Below, piece by piece: positions 23,722-32,360 of a DNA stretch of 64,000 bases. The DNA is from Niastella populi (lineage in GTDB: Bacteria > Bacteroidota > Bacteroidia > Chitinophagales > Chitinophagaceae). Each line of letters starts with the position of its first letter. Position 1 is the stretch's first letter. The notes under the pieces were generated by a model. The model was not told the origin of the DNA. It worked only from the letters and a program-made list of their open reading frames with translations, and made no database searches. The stretch covers positions 248,001 to 312,000 of the forward strand of contig NZ_LWBP01000243.1 of NCBI RefSeq assembly GCF_002078015.1. Direction: 5' to 3'. The position numbers were made by a program, and so were the translations under genes.

Positions 23722-24876
23722 ATGAGTAACCCGCAACGTATCATAGCGCATTTCGATCTCGATGCATTCTTCGTTTCAGTAGAATGCCTCAACGATCCGT
23801 CGTTGAAAGGAAAACCGCTGATCGTTGGCGGCCGTGAGCGTGGGGTGGTAGCAGCCTGTAGTTACGAGGCCCGCAAATATGGCATTCATTCAGCCATGCC
23901 AATGAAAACCGCTTTGCGTTTATGTTCGCACGCCACCGTTGTAAAAGGCAGCCGTGGCGAATACAGCCGTTATTCGCGCTGGGTAACAGAGATCATTGCC
24001 GCAAAAGCCCCTTTATTCGAAAAAGCTTCCATCGACGAGTTCTATCTCGATCTAACAGGGATGGACAAGTATTTCAACCCGTATCAATGGACCATCGATC
24101 TGCGGCAGGAGATCATCGATAAAACCGGGTTGCCTATTTCGTTCGGGCTGGCAGGCAATAAGATGGTTGCCAAGATCGCTACCGACGAAGCGAAACCGAA
24201 CGGGTATTTATACATCGCCTTTGGCCGCGAAAAAGAATTCCTGGCCCCGCTAAAAGTGAACAAGATCCCCGGGGTAGGGGCACATACATACCAGTCGCTG
24301 CGCGACCTGGGTATAGATACCATTGAACAGGTGGCCGCTTATCCCATTGAACTGCTCGAAAAGGTGTTGGGCAAATATGGCGGCGAACTGTGGCACAAGG
24401 CTCATGGCATTCACCATAGCGAGGTAGTTCCTTATCATGAAGCAAAATCAATTTCAACAGAAAGCACGTTTGAAGAATATGTGACCGATACCGACTGGCT
24501 GCTTGCACAACTGGTGGGTATGACAGAGCGGGTTGCTTACGAGTTGAGACAGGATAATAAAATGGCCGGGTGCATTGCGGTAAAAATACGCTATCCCGAT
24601 TTCGAGACCACTTCCCGCCAAACCGCCATTGCCTATACCTTTTATGATGATGAACTAATTCCAAAGGCTAAAGACCTGTTTCACAAGCTATACCGGAAAG
24701 GCCAGCCGGTAAGGTTACTTGGCGTACGGCTCAGCGAGCTTACCGATGAAGCAGTTCAAACGAATTTGTTCAGTAATGTTGAAAAAAAGACCGAGCTTTA
24801 TAAGGCTATCGATGATGTAAAGAACCGGTTCGGCAGCAATTCCCTTACCAAGGCCACCCGGCGGAAAGATCGATAA
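23722..24876 (+). CDS. dinB: DNA polymerase IV (Y-family translesion polymerase)
   Basis: 384 residues. Catalytic motifs are clear: HFDLDAFFVSVE (metal Asp), YEARKYGIHSAMPM, and ASIDEFYLDLTGMD (metal Asp and Glu). Two helix-hairpin-helix parts (NKIPGVGAHTYQSL) and a little-finger domain (VRLLGVRLSELTDE) follow. The full-length protein copies past lesions with low fidelity. A TAatTTcG -7-like element lies at 23,698-23,705, 17 bp before the ATG. No LexA-type box is recognised. Confidence 0.96.
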   Translation: MSNPQRIIAHFDLDAFFVSVECLNDPSLKGKPLIVGGRERGVVAACSYEARKYGIHSAMPMKTALRLCSHATVVKGSRGEYSRYSRWVTEIIAAKAPLFEKASIDEFYLDLTGMDKYFNPYQWTIDLRQEIIDKTGLPISFGLAGNKMVAKIATDEAKPNGYLYIAFGREKEFLAPLKVNKIPGVGAHTYQSLRDLGIDTIEQVAAYPIELLEKVLGKYGGELWHKAHGIHHSEVVPYHEAKSISTESTFEEYVTDTDWLLAQLVGMTERVAYELRQDNKMAGCIAVKIRYPDFETTSRQTAIAYTFYDDELIPKAKDLFHKLYRKGQPVRLLGVRLSELTDEAVQTNLFSNVEKKTELYKAIDDVKNRFGSNSLTKATRRKDR

Positions 24877-25025
24877 ACCAGCATCTGCAAAGTCCCTTAA
24901 AACCAACCGGTTCAATCCCTGAAAACAAAAATTCAGATATCAGTCTACTTTTTGAGTAGGATTTGTATCTTCGTACCCCATTTTAGCGTAAATAATCATT
25001 TTCTCAACCTTAAAATACTTAGTAT

Positions 25026-25661
25026 ATGAGTTTAAGATTAGGCGACATCGCTCCTAACTTCCAGGCTAAGACCACTGCCGGCGATATTGATTTCTACGAA
25101 TACCTTGGAAACGGCTGGGGAATTTTGTTTTCCCATCCTGCTGATTATACACCGGTTTGTACTACCGAGTTAGGGAAAACTGCTTTGTTGCAGGAGGAAT
25201 TTGCCAAACGCAATGTGAAAGTGCTGGCTGTTAGTGTTGATCCGCTCGATAAACACCTCGGTTGGGTTAATGATATCAACGAAACACAGAATTGCACAGT
25301 AGGTTTCCCAATCATCGCCGATGAAGACAGGAACGTAGCTACTTTGTACGATATGATCCACCCCAATGCTTCTGAAACTTTCACCGTTCGTTCACTGTTC
25401 GTGATCGGTCCCGATAAAAAAGTGAAGCTGATGATCACTTACCCTGCTTCCACAGGAAGAAACTTCTATGAAGTATTGCGCGTGGTTGATTCATTGCAAC
25501 TGACCGCTAACTACAGCGTGGCTACGCCGGCCGACTGGAAAAATGGTGAAGATGTAATTGTGGTTCCTGCAGTTTCTACCGACGACGCTATCAAGAAGTT
25601 CCCTAAAGGTGTTAAAGTGGTAAAACCTTACCTGCGTTATACACCTCAGCCGAATCAGTAA
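25026..25661 (+). CDS. Peroxiredoxin, 1-Cys (Prx6) type
   Basis: 211 residues. The active-site motif PADYTPVCTTELG holds the peroxidatic Cys at about residue 46; the downstream PASTGRNFYEVLRVVDSLQL stretch and C-terminal domain are typical of the Prx6 group. A second Cys lies in QNCTVGFP but not at the usual resolving position. The protein reduces hydrogen peroxide and organic peroxides. Upstream, TATCTTCG at 24,966-24,973 is a near match to the -7 element. A strong terminator follows. Confidence 0.95.
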   Translation: MSLRLGDIAPNFQAKTTAGDIDFYEYLGNGWGILFSHPADYTPVCTTELGKTALLQEEFAKRNVKVLAVSVDPLDKHLGWVNDINETQNCTVGFPIIADEDRNVATLYDMIHPNASETFTVRSLFVIGPDKKVKLMITYPASTGRNFYEVLRVVDSLQLTANYSVATPADWKNGEDVIVVPAVSTDDAIKKFPKGVKVVKPYLRYTPQPNQ

Positions 25662-25687
25662 GAATAAATTATTTCTTTATACATGCA

Positions 25688-25727
25688 CAATGCCGTTCCG
25701 GTTCAACCGGAACGGCATTGTATTTTA
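25688..25727 (+). terminator. Intrinsic terminator after the peroxiredoxin gene
   Basis: Near-perfect 15-bp stem CAATGCCGTTCCGGT ... CCGGAACGGCATTG with a short loop, followed by TATTTTATT. Confidence 0.88.
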
Positions 25728-25814
25728 TTGCGGGTTGTTTGAATTAATGTTTACCCTGAATATCCGTTACCCACAAGCTGTTTAAATGTTTTATCTTCCG
25801 TAAAAATTCGTCAC

Positions 25815-27086
25815 ATGAAGAAACTACTGCTTGGGGTATTGATCTGTAACCCGTTACTGTTGCTTTCACAACGCACCATTCTTCACTGCGGTAAATTGAT
25901 CGATGTAAAAAAAGGACAGGTACTGAATGAATATTCCATTGTCATAGAAGGCAACACCATCACCGATGTACAGGCTGGTTATTCCAAACCCGCCGGTACC
26001 GACAAAGTGATCGATCTTAAAAACAAAACGGTATTGCCGGGTTTGATCGACTGTCATGTGCATATGGAACATGAAACCAGCCCAACCCGCTATATGGAAA
26101 CCTTCACTTACAACCCGGCCGACTATGCCTTTCAATCGGTTGTTTATGCCGAGCGTACGTTGATGACCGGTTTTACTACCGTGCGCGACCTGGGCGGTTC
26201 GGGTGTGAATATCTCGCTCCGCAATGCCATCAATAAAAAACTTATAAAAGGCCCCCGGATATACACAGCCGGTAAATCAATTGCCACTACGGGCGGCCAT
26301 GCCGACCCCACCAATGGTTACCGCAACGACCTGATGGGCGATCCCGGTCCGGCAGCAGGTGTGGCCAATGGGGCCGACGAATGCAGAAAGGCTGTGCGGC
26401 AGCGTTATAAAGATGGCGCCGACCTCATAAAGATAACTGCCTCCGGCGGCGTATTGAGCGTTGCAAAAAGCGGGGAGAACCCCCAGTTTACGGAAGATGA
26501 GATAAAGGCCATTGTAGAAACGGCGCGTGATTACGGATTTAAAGTAGCCGCGCATTGTCACGGGGCCGAAGCCATGAAACGGGCGGTAAGGGCCGGTGTG
26601 AACAGCATAGAACATGGCACTTTAATGGACGATGAAGTGATGCAGTTGATGAAACAGTATGGCACTTATTATGTGCCTACCATTACAGCGGGAAAGGCCG
26701 TAGGCGATTCAGCAAAAAAGCCCGGTTATTATCCTGCACTGGTAACGCCCAAAGCACTGGCCATTGGCCCTAAAATTCAAAGCACGTTTGGCAAAGCCTA
26801 TAAAGCCGGTGTGAAGATTGCGTTTGGCACCGATGCCGGCGTGTATGCGCATGGCCGTAACTGGCTCGAGTTTGTATATATGACAGAAGCAGGAATGCCG
26901 CCTATGGAAACCATTCAGTCAGCTACCGTTACGGCCGCCGGGTTGATAGGTGTTGCCGATAAAATAGGCAGTATTGAAAAAGGCAGGCTGGCAGATGTAA
27001 TTGCGGTAGATGGCGATCCGGTTAAAGATATTCAGGCAATGGGAAGAGTGAGCTTTGTGATGAAGGACGGGGTGGTTTATAAATAA
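25815..27086 (+). CDS. Secreted amidohydrolase (imidazolonepropionase/prolidase-like)
   Basis: 423 residues with a signal peptide (MKKLLLGVLICNPLLLLSQ). The amidohydrolase fold shows LPGLIDCHVHMEHE (metal HxH), a Lys in the ADLIKITASGG stretch, AAHCHGAEA and SIEHGTLMDD (metal His residues), and FGTDAGVY (catalytic Asp). Family members of this group cleave Xaa-Pro or Xaa-Arg dipeptides or cyclic amides; the substrate cannot be set from sequence. Export points to the periplasm. It is convergent with the RluA gene, with a hairpin between them. Confidence 0.93.
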   Translation: MKKLLLGVLICNPLLLLSQRTILHCGKLIDVKKGQVLNEYSIVIEGNTITDVQAGYSKPAGTDKVIDLKNKTVLPGLIDCHVHMEHETSPTRYMETFTYNPADYAFQSVVYAERTLMTGFTTVRDLGGSGVNISLRNAINKKLIKGPRIYTAGKSIATTGGHADPTNGYRNDLMGDPGPAAGVANGADECRKAVRQRYKDGADLIKITASGGVLSVAKSGENPQFTEDEIKAIVETARDYGFKVAAHCHGAEAMKRAVRAGVNSIEHGTLMDDEVMQLMKQYGTYYVPTITAGKAVGDSAKKPGYYPALVTPKALAIGPKIQSTFGKAYKAGVKIAFGTDAGVYAHGRNWLEFVYMTEAGMPPMETIQSATVTAAGLIGVADKIGSIEKGRLADVIAVDGDPVKDIQAMGRVSFVMKDGVVYK

Positions 27087-27093
27087 AGCTAAA

Positions 27094-27140
27094 AGGTGTG
27101 CCACATTTCTTTGGCGGCGATAATCAAATGCGGCACACCT
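27094..27140. repeat. GGTGTGCCAC palindrome between convergent genes
   Basis: Arms AGGTGTGCC (27,094-27,102) and GGCACACCT (27,132-27,140) with further pairing ACATTT/AAATG. It lies between two gene ends and could stop both transcripts. Same family as 7872-7918 and 59,781-59,813. Confidence 0.82.
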
Positions 27141-27150
27141 CGTCAACTGG

Positions 27151-27870
27151 TTAACTGTTCTTTCTCAACTGCTGAAGCAGCGCCCTCATATCCTTTGGCA
27201 TTTCAGCCTCGAGATCATACTGGTTCCCATTCATATCGGTAAATCGCAGCCGTTGGGCATGCAGCCCGGTGCGGGCGAGTATGGGCCTTTCTTCTTCCTC
27301 GTTTTTCGAAAGTTTATAATTCCGTTTGAAAGAAGAGATCTTAACCGGTAAACCATCGCCATATATTTCATCGCACACCAATGGGTGACCGAGGTATTGC
27401 ATATGCACCCTGATCTGGTGCGTACGGCCGGTATGGATCTGGAATTGAACGAACGAGAACTTACCAAATTCTTCCAGCACCTTGTAATCGGTAATGGCGG
27501 GTTTGCCTCTTTTATGAATGATCATAACGCCCCGTTTAACGGTGTTCTCGGTAATGGGCGCTTCGATGGTCTTTTGTTTATCGGGCAATGTACCTGCAAC
27601 CAGGCCTACATAATATTTCTCTACAGTTCTTTCTTCAAATGCCTGCGACAGGAACTTATGCGTTTCGGCGTCTTTGGCAAATACGATGATGCCGCTCGTT
27701 TCGCGGTCGAGCCGGTGCACGGTGAATATCTGCTCGTATTTCTGCTGTAAGATCTCTTTCAGCGAAGCTTCTTTCCCCTCCCGGTCGGGAATACTCAACA
27801 GGCCCGGCGGTTTATTGATGACTATAAAATGTTCGTTCTCTAAAATGATCTCCGGTGATACTTTAACCAC
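27151..27870 (-). CDS. RluA-family RNA pseudouridine synthase
   Basis: 239 residues. No S4 domain; the catalytic domain starts at once (ILENEHFIVINKPPGLLSIP) and holds the motif HRLDRETSGIIVFAK with the catalytic Asp, followed by QIHTGRTHQIRVHM. It turns uridine into pseudouridine in rRNA or tRNA; the target site cannot be told. Its start overlaps the end of the upstream rluB-like gene by 8 bp, so the two pseudouridine synthases are likely co-transcribed. Confidence 0.94.
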   Translation of the reverse strand: MVKVSPEIILENEHFIVINKPPGLLSIPDREGKEASLKEILQQKYEQIFTVHRLDRETSGIIVFAKDAETHKFLSQAFEERTVEKYYVGLVAGTLPDKQKTIEAPITENTVKRGVMIIHKRGKPAITDYKVLEEFGKFSFVQFQIHTGRTHQIRVHMQYLGHPLVCDEIYGDGLPVKISSFKRNYKLSKNEEEERPILARTGLHAQRLRFTDMNGNQYDLEAEMPKDMRALLQQLRKNS

Positions 27871-29182
27871 GTGTAGCTGTTTTGTTTTTTGTATAAGAGG
27901 CGTTCAGGTATTTAAGGAGGCGTACTTCTTTTTCTGTTAAGAAGCGCCACTTGCCTCTGTCTACATTTTTCTTGGTGAGGTTGGCATACATTACCCTGTC
28001 GAGGTTACGCACATCATACCCCAGGTGTTCGAATATACGGCGAACGATACGGTTGCGGCCGCTGTGGATCTCGATTCCGATAACGCTTTTGTCTTTCGAA
28101 TCGGCGTAGGCCAGCGAATCGGGTGAAACGAAACCGTCTTCGAGCGTAATGCCGTTCAGAAGGGTATCAAAATCTTTTTTTATAAGGGGCTTGTCGAGTT
28201 TTACTTCGTAGATCTTTTTGATCTCGTAGCTGGGGTGCGATAATTTTTGCGCCAGCTCGCCGTCGTTGGTAAGTAACAAAACACCGGTGGTGTTCCGGTC
28301 TAACCGGCCAATGGGATAAACGCGTTCTTCTGTTGCGTTCTTTACAATGTCAAGCACCGTTTTACGGCCTTGCGGGTCTTCGGTGGTGGTGATGAAATCC
28401 TTTGGTTTATTGAGCAGAATGTAAACGAGGTTCCTGCGCAGGAACAGCTTTTTGCCGTTCACTTTGATCTCGTCTTTATCGGAAACCTTATGGCCCGGTT
28501 CAGCGATCTTTTCGCCGTTCACGATCACCTTACCGGCTTTCACCAGGTCGGCTGCATCGCGGCGCGAGCAGATGCCGGCATGGGCGATGAATTTGTTGAG
28601 CGGCATAGCGCCGGCAACGGCGGTTCCACTTGTTTGTGGTTTGCTGTTTGTTGTTTGTGGTTGGGTGCCCGATTTGGCGGTTTGTGGTTTGTTGTTTGTG
28701 GTTTGTGGTTGGCTTCCTGAATTTTTGGCTTTTCCTTTGTCGGCTGTAGCCCTGGCGTAGGTGGAAGCTTTTTCTGTATTGCTTTCGGCTTTCGGCTTAA
28801 AACTTTTGGCTCTATCTGTATTGCCTGCAGCTTGCGGCTTGAAACCTGGGGTTTTCCTGTTGCCTTTATGCCTTGATGCCTCTGTGCCTTGCTCGTTGCC
28901 CCGCTGCCTCGTTGCCTCGTTGCCTTTAAAGCCTTTCCCTGTATTGCGTGAAGCGTTCGGCGTGGAGCTTGCAGCCTTTTTATCGCCATATTCCTTCCTG
29001 CCTCTTTCCGACTGATAACCACCGGCCTGGCCCTGGGCTCTTGCCTGGCGGGCTTCCTGCTTTTTCTTTTCGAAGTATGCTTTGGTTTCCTGGCGAAGCT
29101 TTTTCTTCTCCTGGCGGATGCGTTCTTTCTTTTTGGCGCCGCTGTCGCCTTTACTCATAAATTTCTTAAATCCTTGTGCCAT
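27863..29182 (-). CDS. RsuA/RluB-family pseudouridine synthase with long repeat-derived linker
   Basis: 439 residues from MAQGFKKFMSKG. Residues 1-60 are a basic coiled coil; about 60-190 form a low-complexity linker; an S4 domain follows (MPLNKFIAHAGICSRRDAADLVKAG) and then the catalytic domain with GRLDRNTTGVLLLTNDG. The linker (GNEATRQRGNEQ, QPQTTNNKPQT repeats) is encoded by 7- and 8-bp-phased repeats of the same kinds found between genes. The start was chosen because a perfect -7 element at 29,220-29,227 lies inside the longer 493-codon frame. It modifies rRNA uridines. Confidence 0.92.
   Translation of the reverse strand: MAQGFKKFMSKGDSGAKKKERIRQEKKKLRQETKAYFEKKKQEARQARAQGQAGGYQSERGRKEYGDKKAASSTPNASRNTGKGFKGNEATRQRGNEQGTEASRHKGNRKTPGFKPQAAGNTDRAKSFKPKAESNTEKASTYARATADKGKAKNSGSQPQTTNNKPQTAKSGTQPQTTNSKPQTSGTAVAGAMPLNKFIAHAGICSRRDAADLVKAGKVIVNGEKIAEPGHKVSDKDEIKVNGKKLFLRRNLVYILLNKPKDFITTTEDPQGRKTVLDIVKNATEERVYPIGRLDRNTTGVLLLTNDGELAQKLSHPSYEIKKIYEVKLDKPLIKKDFDTLLNGITLEDGFVSPDSLAYADSKDKSVIGIEIHSGRNRIVRRIFEHLGYDVRNLDRVMYANLTKKNVDRGKWRFLTEKEVRLLKYLNASYTKNKTATRG
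28625..28930. repeat. 7- and 8-bp-phased repeat arrays inside coding sequence
   Basis: On the plus strand, 28,855-28,925 is made mostly of 8-bp words such as CCTTGATG and CCTCGTTG; 28,783-28,810 has GGCTTTC-type 7-bp words; 28,625-28,716 has GTTTGTG/GTTTGTT-type 7-bp words in two runs. All fall in the linker of the rluB-like gene and match intergenic arrays elsewhere. Confidence 0.85.
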
Positions 29183-29219
29183 GTGTAGTAGTTTGCTGTT
29201 TTTCAACAGTAATGAGCCG

Positions 29220-29227
29220 CAAAGGTA
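29220..29227 (-). promoter_or_regulatory. -7 element of the rluB-like gene (TACCTTTG)
   Basis: Exact TAnnTTTG on the minus strand; predicted start near 29,216, about 34 nt before the chosen ATG. Confidence 0.65.
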
Positions 29228-29230
29228 CAA

Positions 29231-29264
29231 ATAAAAAACTCTCCCCACGAAAGCGGGGAGAGCC
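29231..29264 (-). terminator. Intrinsic terminator of the Spy-like gene
   Basis: On the minus strand: CTCTCCCC / GGGGAGAG stem followed by TTTTTTATTT, 22 bp after the Spy-like stop. Confidence 0.9.
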
Positions 29265-29285
29265 TCAATTATAACAGCGTAACCT

Positions 29286-29933
29286 TTATGATTGAACAGG
29301 CGGTTGTTGCCTGTGATGTTTATGCTGATTCTTCTGCTGTTCAAGCTTTTGCAACTGTTCCGGCGTGAGGATCGATTTCAGGCTTTCGTGCTGTTGTTTC
29401 CTGAATTCTTTCATTTCGGCCTTCTTTTGATCTTCGCTCAGGTTCTTATCTTCCCTCATAGCTTTAAATTTTTGTGCCATGTCCTCACGGTTCTTTTTTA
29501 AAGCGTTTACCTGGTCATCGGTGAGGTTCAGCTCTTTCTTCATGTGCTCGAGGTTACGGCCGCCATGTTTGCGCATCTCGTGTTTGTTCTCATGCCGCAT
29601 CTTTTTCATGCTGGCTTTTTGCTCATCGGTAAGCACCTTTTCTACTTTTTCATGGTGGTCTTTCCTGATGGTGGCCATCTTGCTTTTCCACTCGCTTACG
29701 GTAATTTTATCTTCACTCTTTTTAAGATCTGTCAGCTGCGTTTTAAAGTCCTCGTTAATGGCCTTCAGCTCGGTCTTTTGCTGGTCGGTTAAGTTGAGCT
29801 GTTCCATCTTTGCCATTTTATTACCACGGTGATGTTTTTTAGGGTGGCCAGAAAGGCTGTTCGACTGATCCTGTGCACTGGCGCCCAATGTGATACATGT
29901 GGCTATCGCTATTCCAAAAATTGCTTTTTTCAT
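29286..29933 (-). CDS. Spy/CpxP-like periplasmic protein with LTxxQ motifs
   Basis: 215 residues with a signal peptide (MKKAIFGIAIATCITLGASA). The mature part is all helical, rich in Lys, Glu, Met and His, with repeated LTxxQ-type motifs (NLTDQQKTELKAI, NLTDDQVNALKK, LTPEQLQKLE). This places it near the Spy/CpxP periplasmic chaperones or metal-responsive proteins. The His-rich tail (KNQHKHHRQQ) could bind metal. It is followed by a strong terminator and diverges from the DUF2490 gene. Confidence 0.9.
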   Translation of the reverse strand: MKKAIFGIAIATCITLGASAQDQSNSLSGHPKKHHRGNKMAKMEQLNLTDQQKTELKAINEDFKTQLTDLKKSEDKITVSEWKSKMATIRKDHHEKVEKVLTDEQKASMKKMRHENKHEMRKHGGRNLEHMKKELNLTDDQVNALKKNREDMAQKFKAMREDKNLSEDQKKAEMKEFRKQQHESLKSILTPEQLQKLEQQKNQHKHHRQQPPVQS

Positions 29934-30264
29934 ATTTCCTTATTTTACTGTTTAGATGCCGGGTGAGGTTTTTAGCCTGCGGCAGGGTTTGTTAAAATAT
30001 CCTTTATACGGCATCATAGACCGCGGCCGGGCGTGCAGGTTTAACGTATGTAAGAAATTGTTCGTAGATGGCGGAAATCGCGGATGAGCGGGTTGGGAAA
30101 ATGTTAAGGACGCTTAACGCTGAAGGCTTAACGCTTAAAGCCGGTTCCCGAACCTCTTTGCCGGTTTTGTTTCCGGGGCTTCGCTACAGGGCAGCCGTAA
30201 TTACCCACCTGATTTATAGAGTAACATTTTGTAATTGGACAGGGCGGGGGTATTTTTGAACATC
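29934..30264. other. Divergent intergenic region with a 7-bp array and a DUF2490 promoter
   Basis: 331 bp. It holds a 7-bp-phased array at 30,104-30,138 (TTAAGGA, CGCTTAA, CGCTGAA, GGCTTAA, CGCTTAA) and the promoter at 30,228-30,258. No gene was seen; a 63-codon open frame here has no family features. Confidence 0.75.
30228..30258 (+). promoter_or_regulatory. DUF2490 gene promoter (TTTG-N19-TATTTTTG), near-leaderless
   Basis: -33 TTTG at 30,228-30,231, 19-bp spacer, -7 TATTTTTG at 30,251-30,258. The start should fall at about 30,262-30,265, on or next to the ATG at 30,265. Confidence 0.8.
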
Positions 30265-31038
30265 ATGCACAGGAGGAATATATTTATTCTATTAGTATTT
30301 ACAGCTGTATCCATCAAAACGTTTGGCCAAACTACCAGAAGCCATGGGGTGTTCTGGGGAAGGCTAATTCTGGCAGACCGTATTAACGACAGGTGGAAGT
30401 GGGAATTATTCCTGCAGAAAAGGACGCAGAACATTCCCCACGAGAAAAACATCTTTGGCGCGCTTCATTACAATAGTTTTTTGATCTGGACTAACTACTG
30501 CATCAATAAGAACCTGAAACTTTACCTTTCACCGTTGGGTTATTTCGATTCCTATCCTTTTCTTTCAGAACCTGAAGACATAGATCTTCCGGGCATAAAG
30601 GAGTTCCGGTTCAGCGCGCGGCTTGAACATGAATTAAAGGGTAAACATGTTGACTTCTCCAGCCGCTTTACAACGGAGTGCCGCAGACGCGATATAAATC
30701 AGAATGACGTGTATATTCCTAACTGGCGGCTACGTTATATGACGCGGTTTGAAAAACCGGTAATTGGCATATTACAGAATAATAAGCCTGTTTCGTTTTT
30801 TATCTCCGATGAGGTGTTGGTGCAATTCGGTAAAGCGGTTAAGAACAATGCCAGTATGTTCGATCAGAACAGGGCCGCTGCTGGTTTCTCACTGGAAGTG
30901 GTAAAAAATATAAAAGCTTCATTCAGCTATCTCAACATATTTCAGCAGCGTGCCAACGGTAAGGATTTCGACGATGCACACGCCCTTTGGGCCGTTGTTA
31001 CGTTTGATAATTTATTCTCGCAGTTTAAAAGGCCGTAA
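30265..31038 (+). CDS. DUF2490-family outer-membrane-like protein
   Basis: 257 residues with a signal peptide (MHRRNIFILLVFTAVSIKTFG). The mature part alternates hydrophobic and polar residues with many aromatic ends (FSARLEHELKGKHVDFSSRF, WRLRYMTRF), as in outer-membrane beta-barrels, and matches my memory of DUF2490. Function unknown. The ATG at 30,265 was chosen over an earlier one at 30,235 because the promoter lies between them and because the signal peptide begins there. Confidence 0.85.
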   Translation: MHRRNIFILLVFTAVSIKTFGQTTRSHGVFWGRLILADRINDRWKWELFLQKRTQNIPHEKNIFGALHYNSFLIWTNYCINKNLKLYLSPLGYFDSYPFLSEPEDIDLPGIKEFRFSARLEHELKGKHVDFSSRFTTECRRRDINQNDVYIPNWRLRYMTRFEKPVIGILQNNKPVSFFISDEVLVQFGKAVKNNASMFDQNRAAAGFSLEVVKNIKASFSYLNIFQQRANGKDFDDAHALWAVVTFDNLFSQFKRP

Positions 31039-31043
31039 AGCCG

Positions 31044-31129
31044 GTTGATAAGTTATTGAGTTATTCAGTTAGTAAGTGCGTGGGCTTGCAATTAATAGCG
31101 AATATAACTCACTAACTCAATAACCCGGT
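31044..31129. repeat. Inverted pair of 8-bp-phased arrays (GTTATTGA / AACTCAAT)
   Basis: Left arm GTTGATAA, GTTATTGA, GTTATTCA, GTTAGTAA (31,044-31,075); right arm AACTCACT, AACTCAAT, AACCCGGT (31,106-31,129). The arms are complementary in kind. The left arm shares words with 5235-5274. Confidence 0.87.
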
Positions 31130-31180
31130 TCCCGATCCGGAGTTTCTATTCACTTAATGCCCCCTTTACGTGCTGGAATA

Positions 31181-32233
31181 TTACAATTGATCTTTATTCG
31201 CCAACTGACCGCAGGCTGCATCGATATCTTTTCCCCGGCTGCGGCGAAGGCGGGCGTTTACGCGGTGCCGTTCGAGGTAAGCCATGAATTCATTAACGGT
31301 ATTCTCCTCGGGTTTTTCAAAACGGGCGGCGTCGATGGGGTTATACTCAATGATGTTTACCAGGTCGGCAGGCACCTGCCGGCAAATCCTGATCAGTTCA
31401 TCGGCATCCTTTATACTGTCGTTAAAGTCTTTGAAGAGGATATATTCGAAGGTGATCTCGTTCCCTGTTTTTTTATAGAAATAGTTCAGTGCCTCTATCA
31501 GTGCTTTGAGATTGTTGGTTTCGTTTATAGGCATGATCTCGTTCCGCTTGGTATCATTGGCGGCGTGCAGTGATAAAGCCAGTTTGAACTTCACATTATC
31601 ATCACCCAGTTGTTTTATCATTTTGGCAACGCCGGCGGTAGAAACAGTTATACGGCGGGGGCTCATGCCCAATCCATCGGGTGAAGTAATACGTTCTATG
31701 GCATGTAATACGTTCTTGTAATTGAGCAGGGGCTCACCCATACCCATAAATACAATATTGGTGAGCTTTTTATTATACACGCGCTCGCTTTGCTGGTTTA
31801 TAAGCACCACTTCGTCATAGATCTCATCAAACTCAAGGTTACGTTTGCGGTCCATATAACCGGTGGCGCAGAATTTACAGCTCAACGAACAACCGATCTG
31901 GGAAGAAACGCAGGCGGTCTTGCGTTCGTCGGTAGGGATCAGTACGCCTTCAACAAGGTGTTTGTCCTGCGTGCGAAAGCGCGACTTAATGGTGCCATCG
32001 GCAGAGTATTGCGTGGCGTCGACGGTTAAAGCGGGCAAAGAAAAGTTTTCGGTAAGCTTGGCCCGCAGTTCCTTACTGAGGTTGGTCATCGCCTCGAAGG
32101 AATGGGCCTGTTTCAGCCAAAGCCATTCGTACACCTGTCTGGCGCGGAATCTCTTCTCGCCCAGGGTTTCAAAATACTGTTCCAACTCACTGAGGTTCAG
32201 CTGCCTTATGTTCTTATGCGCCGTCTTTAACAT
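31181..32233 (-). CDS. rlmN: Dual-specificity RNA methyltransferase RlmN
   Basis: 350 residues from MLKTAHKNIRQLNL. Radical-SAM motif CSLSCKFC, the GMGEPLLNYKNV stretch and a C-terminal Cys in AACGQLAN are as in RlmN, which methylates C2 of A2503 in 23S rRNA and A37 in some tRNAs. A perfect -7 element (TACCTTTG, 32,238-32,245) ends only 4 bp before the chosen ATG, so the mRNA is probably leaderless; it also rules out the ATG five codons upstream. Confidence 0.95.
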   Translation of the reverse strand: MLKTAHKNIRQLNLSELEQYFETLGEKRFRARQVYEWLWLKQAHSFEAMTNLSKELRAKLTENFSLPALTVDATQYSADGTIKSRFRTQDKHLVEGVLIPTDERKTACVSSQIGCSLSCKFCATGYMDRKRNLEFDEIYDEVVLINQQSERVYNKKLTNIVFMGMGEPLLNYKNVLHAIERITSPDGLGMSPRRITVSTAGVAKMIKQLGDDNVKFKLALSLHAANDTKRNEIMPINETNNLKALIEALNYFYKKTGNEITFEYILFKDFNDSIKDADELIRICRQVPADLVNIIEYNPIDAARFEKPEENTVNEFMAYLERHRVNARLRRSRGKDIDAACGQLANKDQL

Positions 32234-32237
32234 GGTG

Positions 32238-32245
32238 CAAAGGTA
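32238..32245 (-). promoter_or_regulatory. rlmN -7 element (TACCTTTG), leaderless
   Basis: Exact TAnnTTTG on the minus strand, 4 bp from the ATG. No clear -33 TTTG at the usual spacing. Confidence 0.65.
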
Positions 32246-32360
32246 CAAAGGCCGCGGCGGATTAGCTAATGAGGCTTTGGCTGGCTTTGGGGAATAGGGG
32301 TATTTTCCTGAAATTCAGGATTATAGAATTGCAGGAGAATGTGAATTTCCTGGCGGGGGG

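Noticed and set aside
29183-29344. Extension of the rluB-like gene to 29,344
   Set aside because: It would run through the promoter and the Spy-like gene's terminator into that gene's 3' end.
30068-30259. Small 63-codon plus-strand open frame upstream of the DUF2490 gene
   Set aside because: It overlaps a 7-bp repeat array and the promoter and shows no protein-like features.
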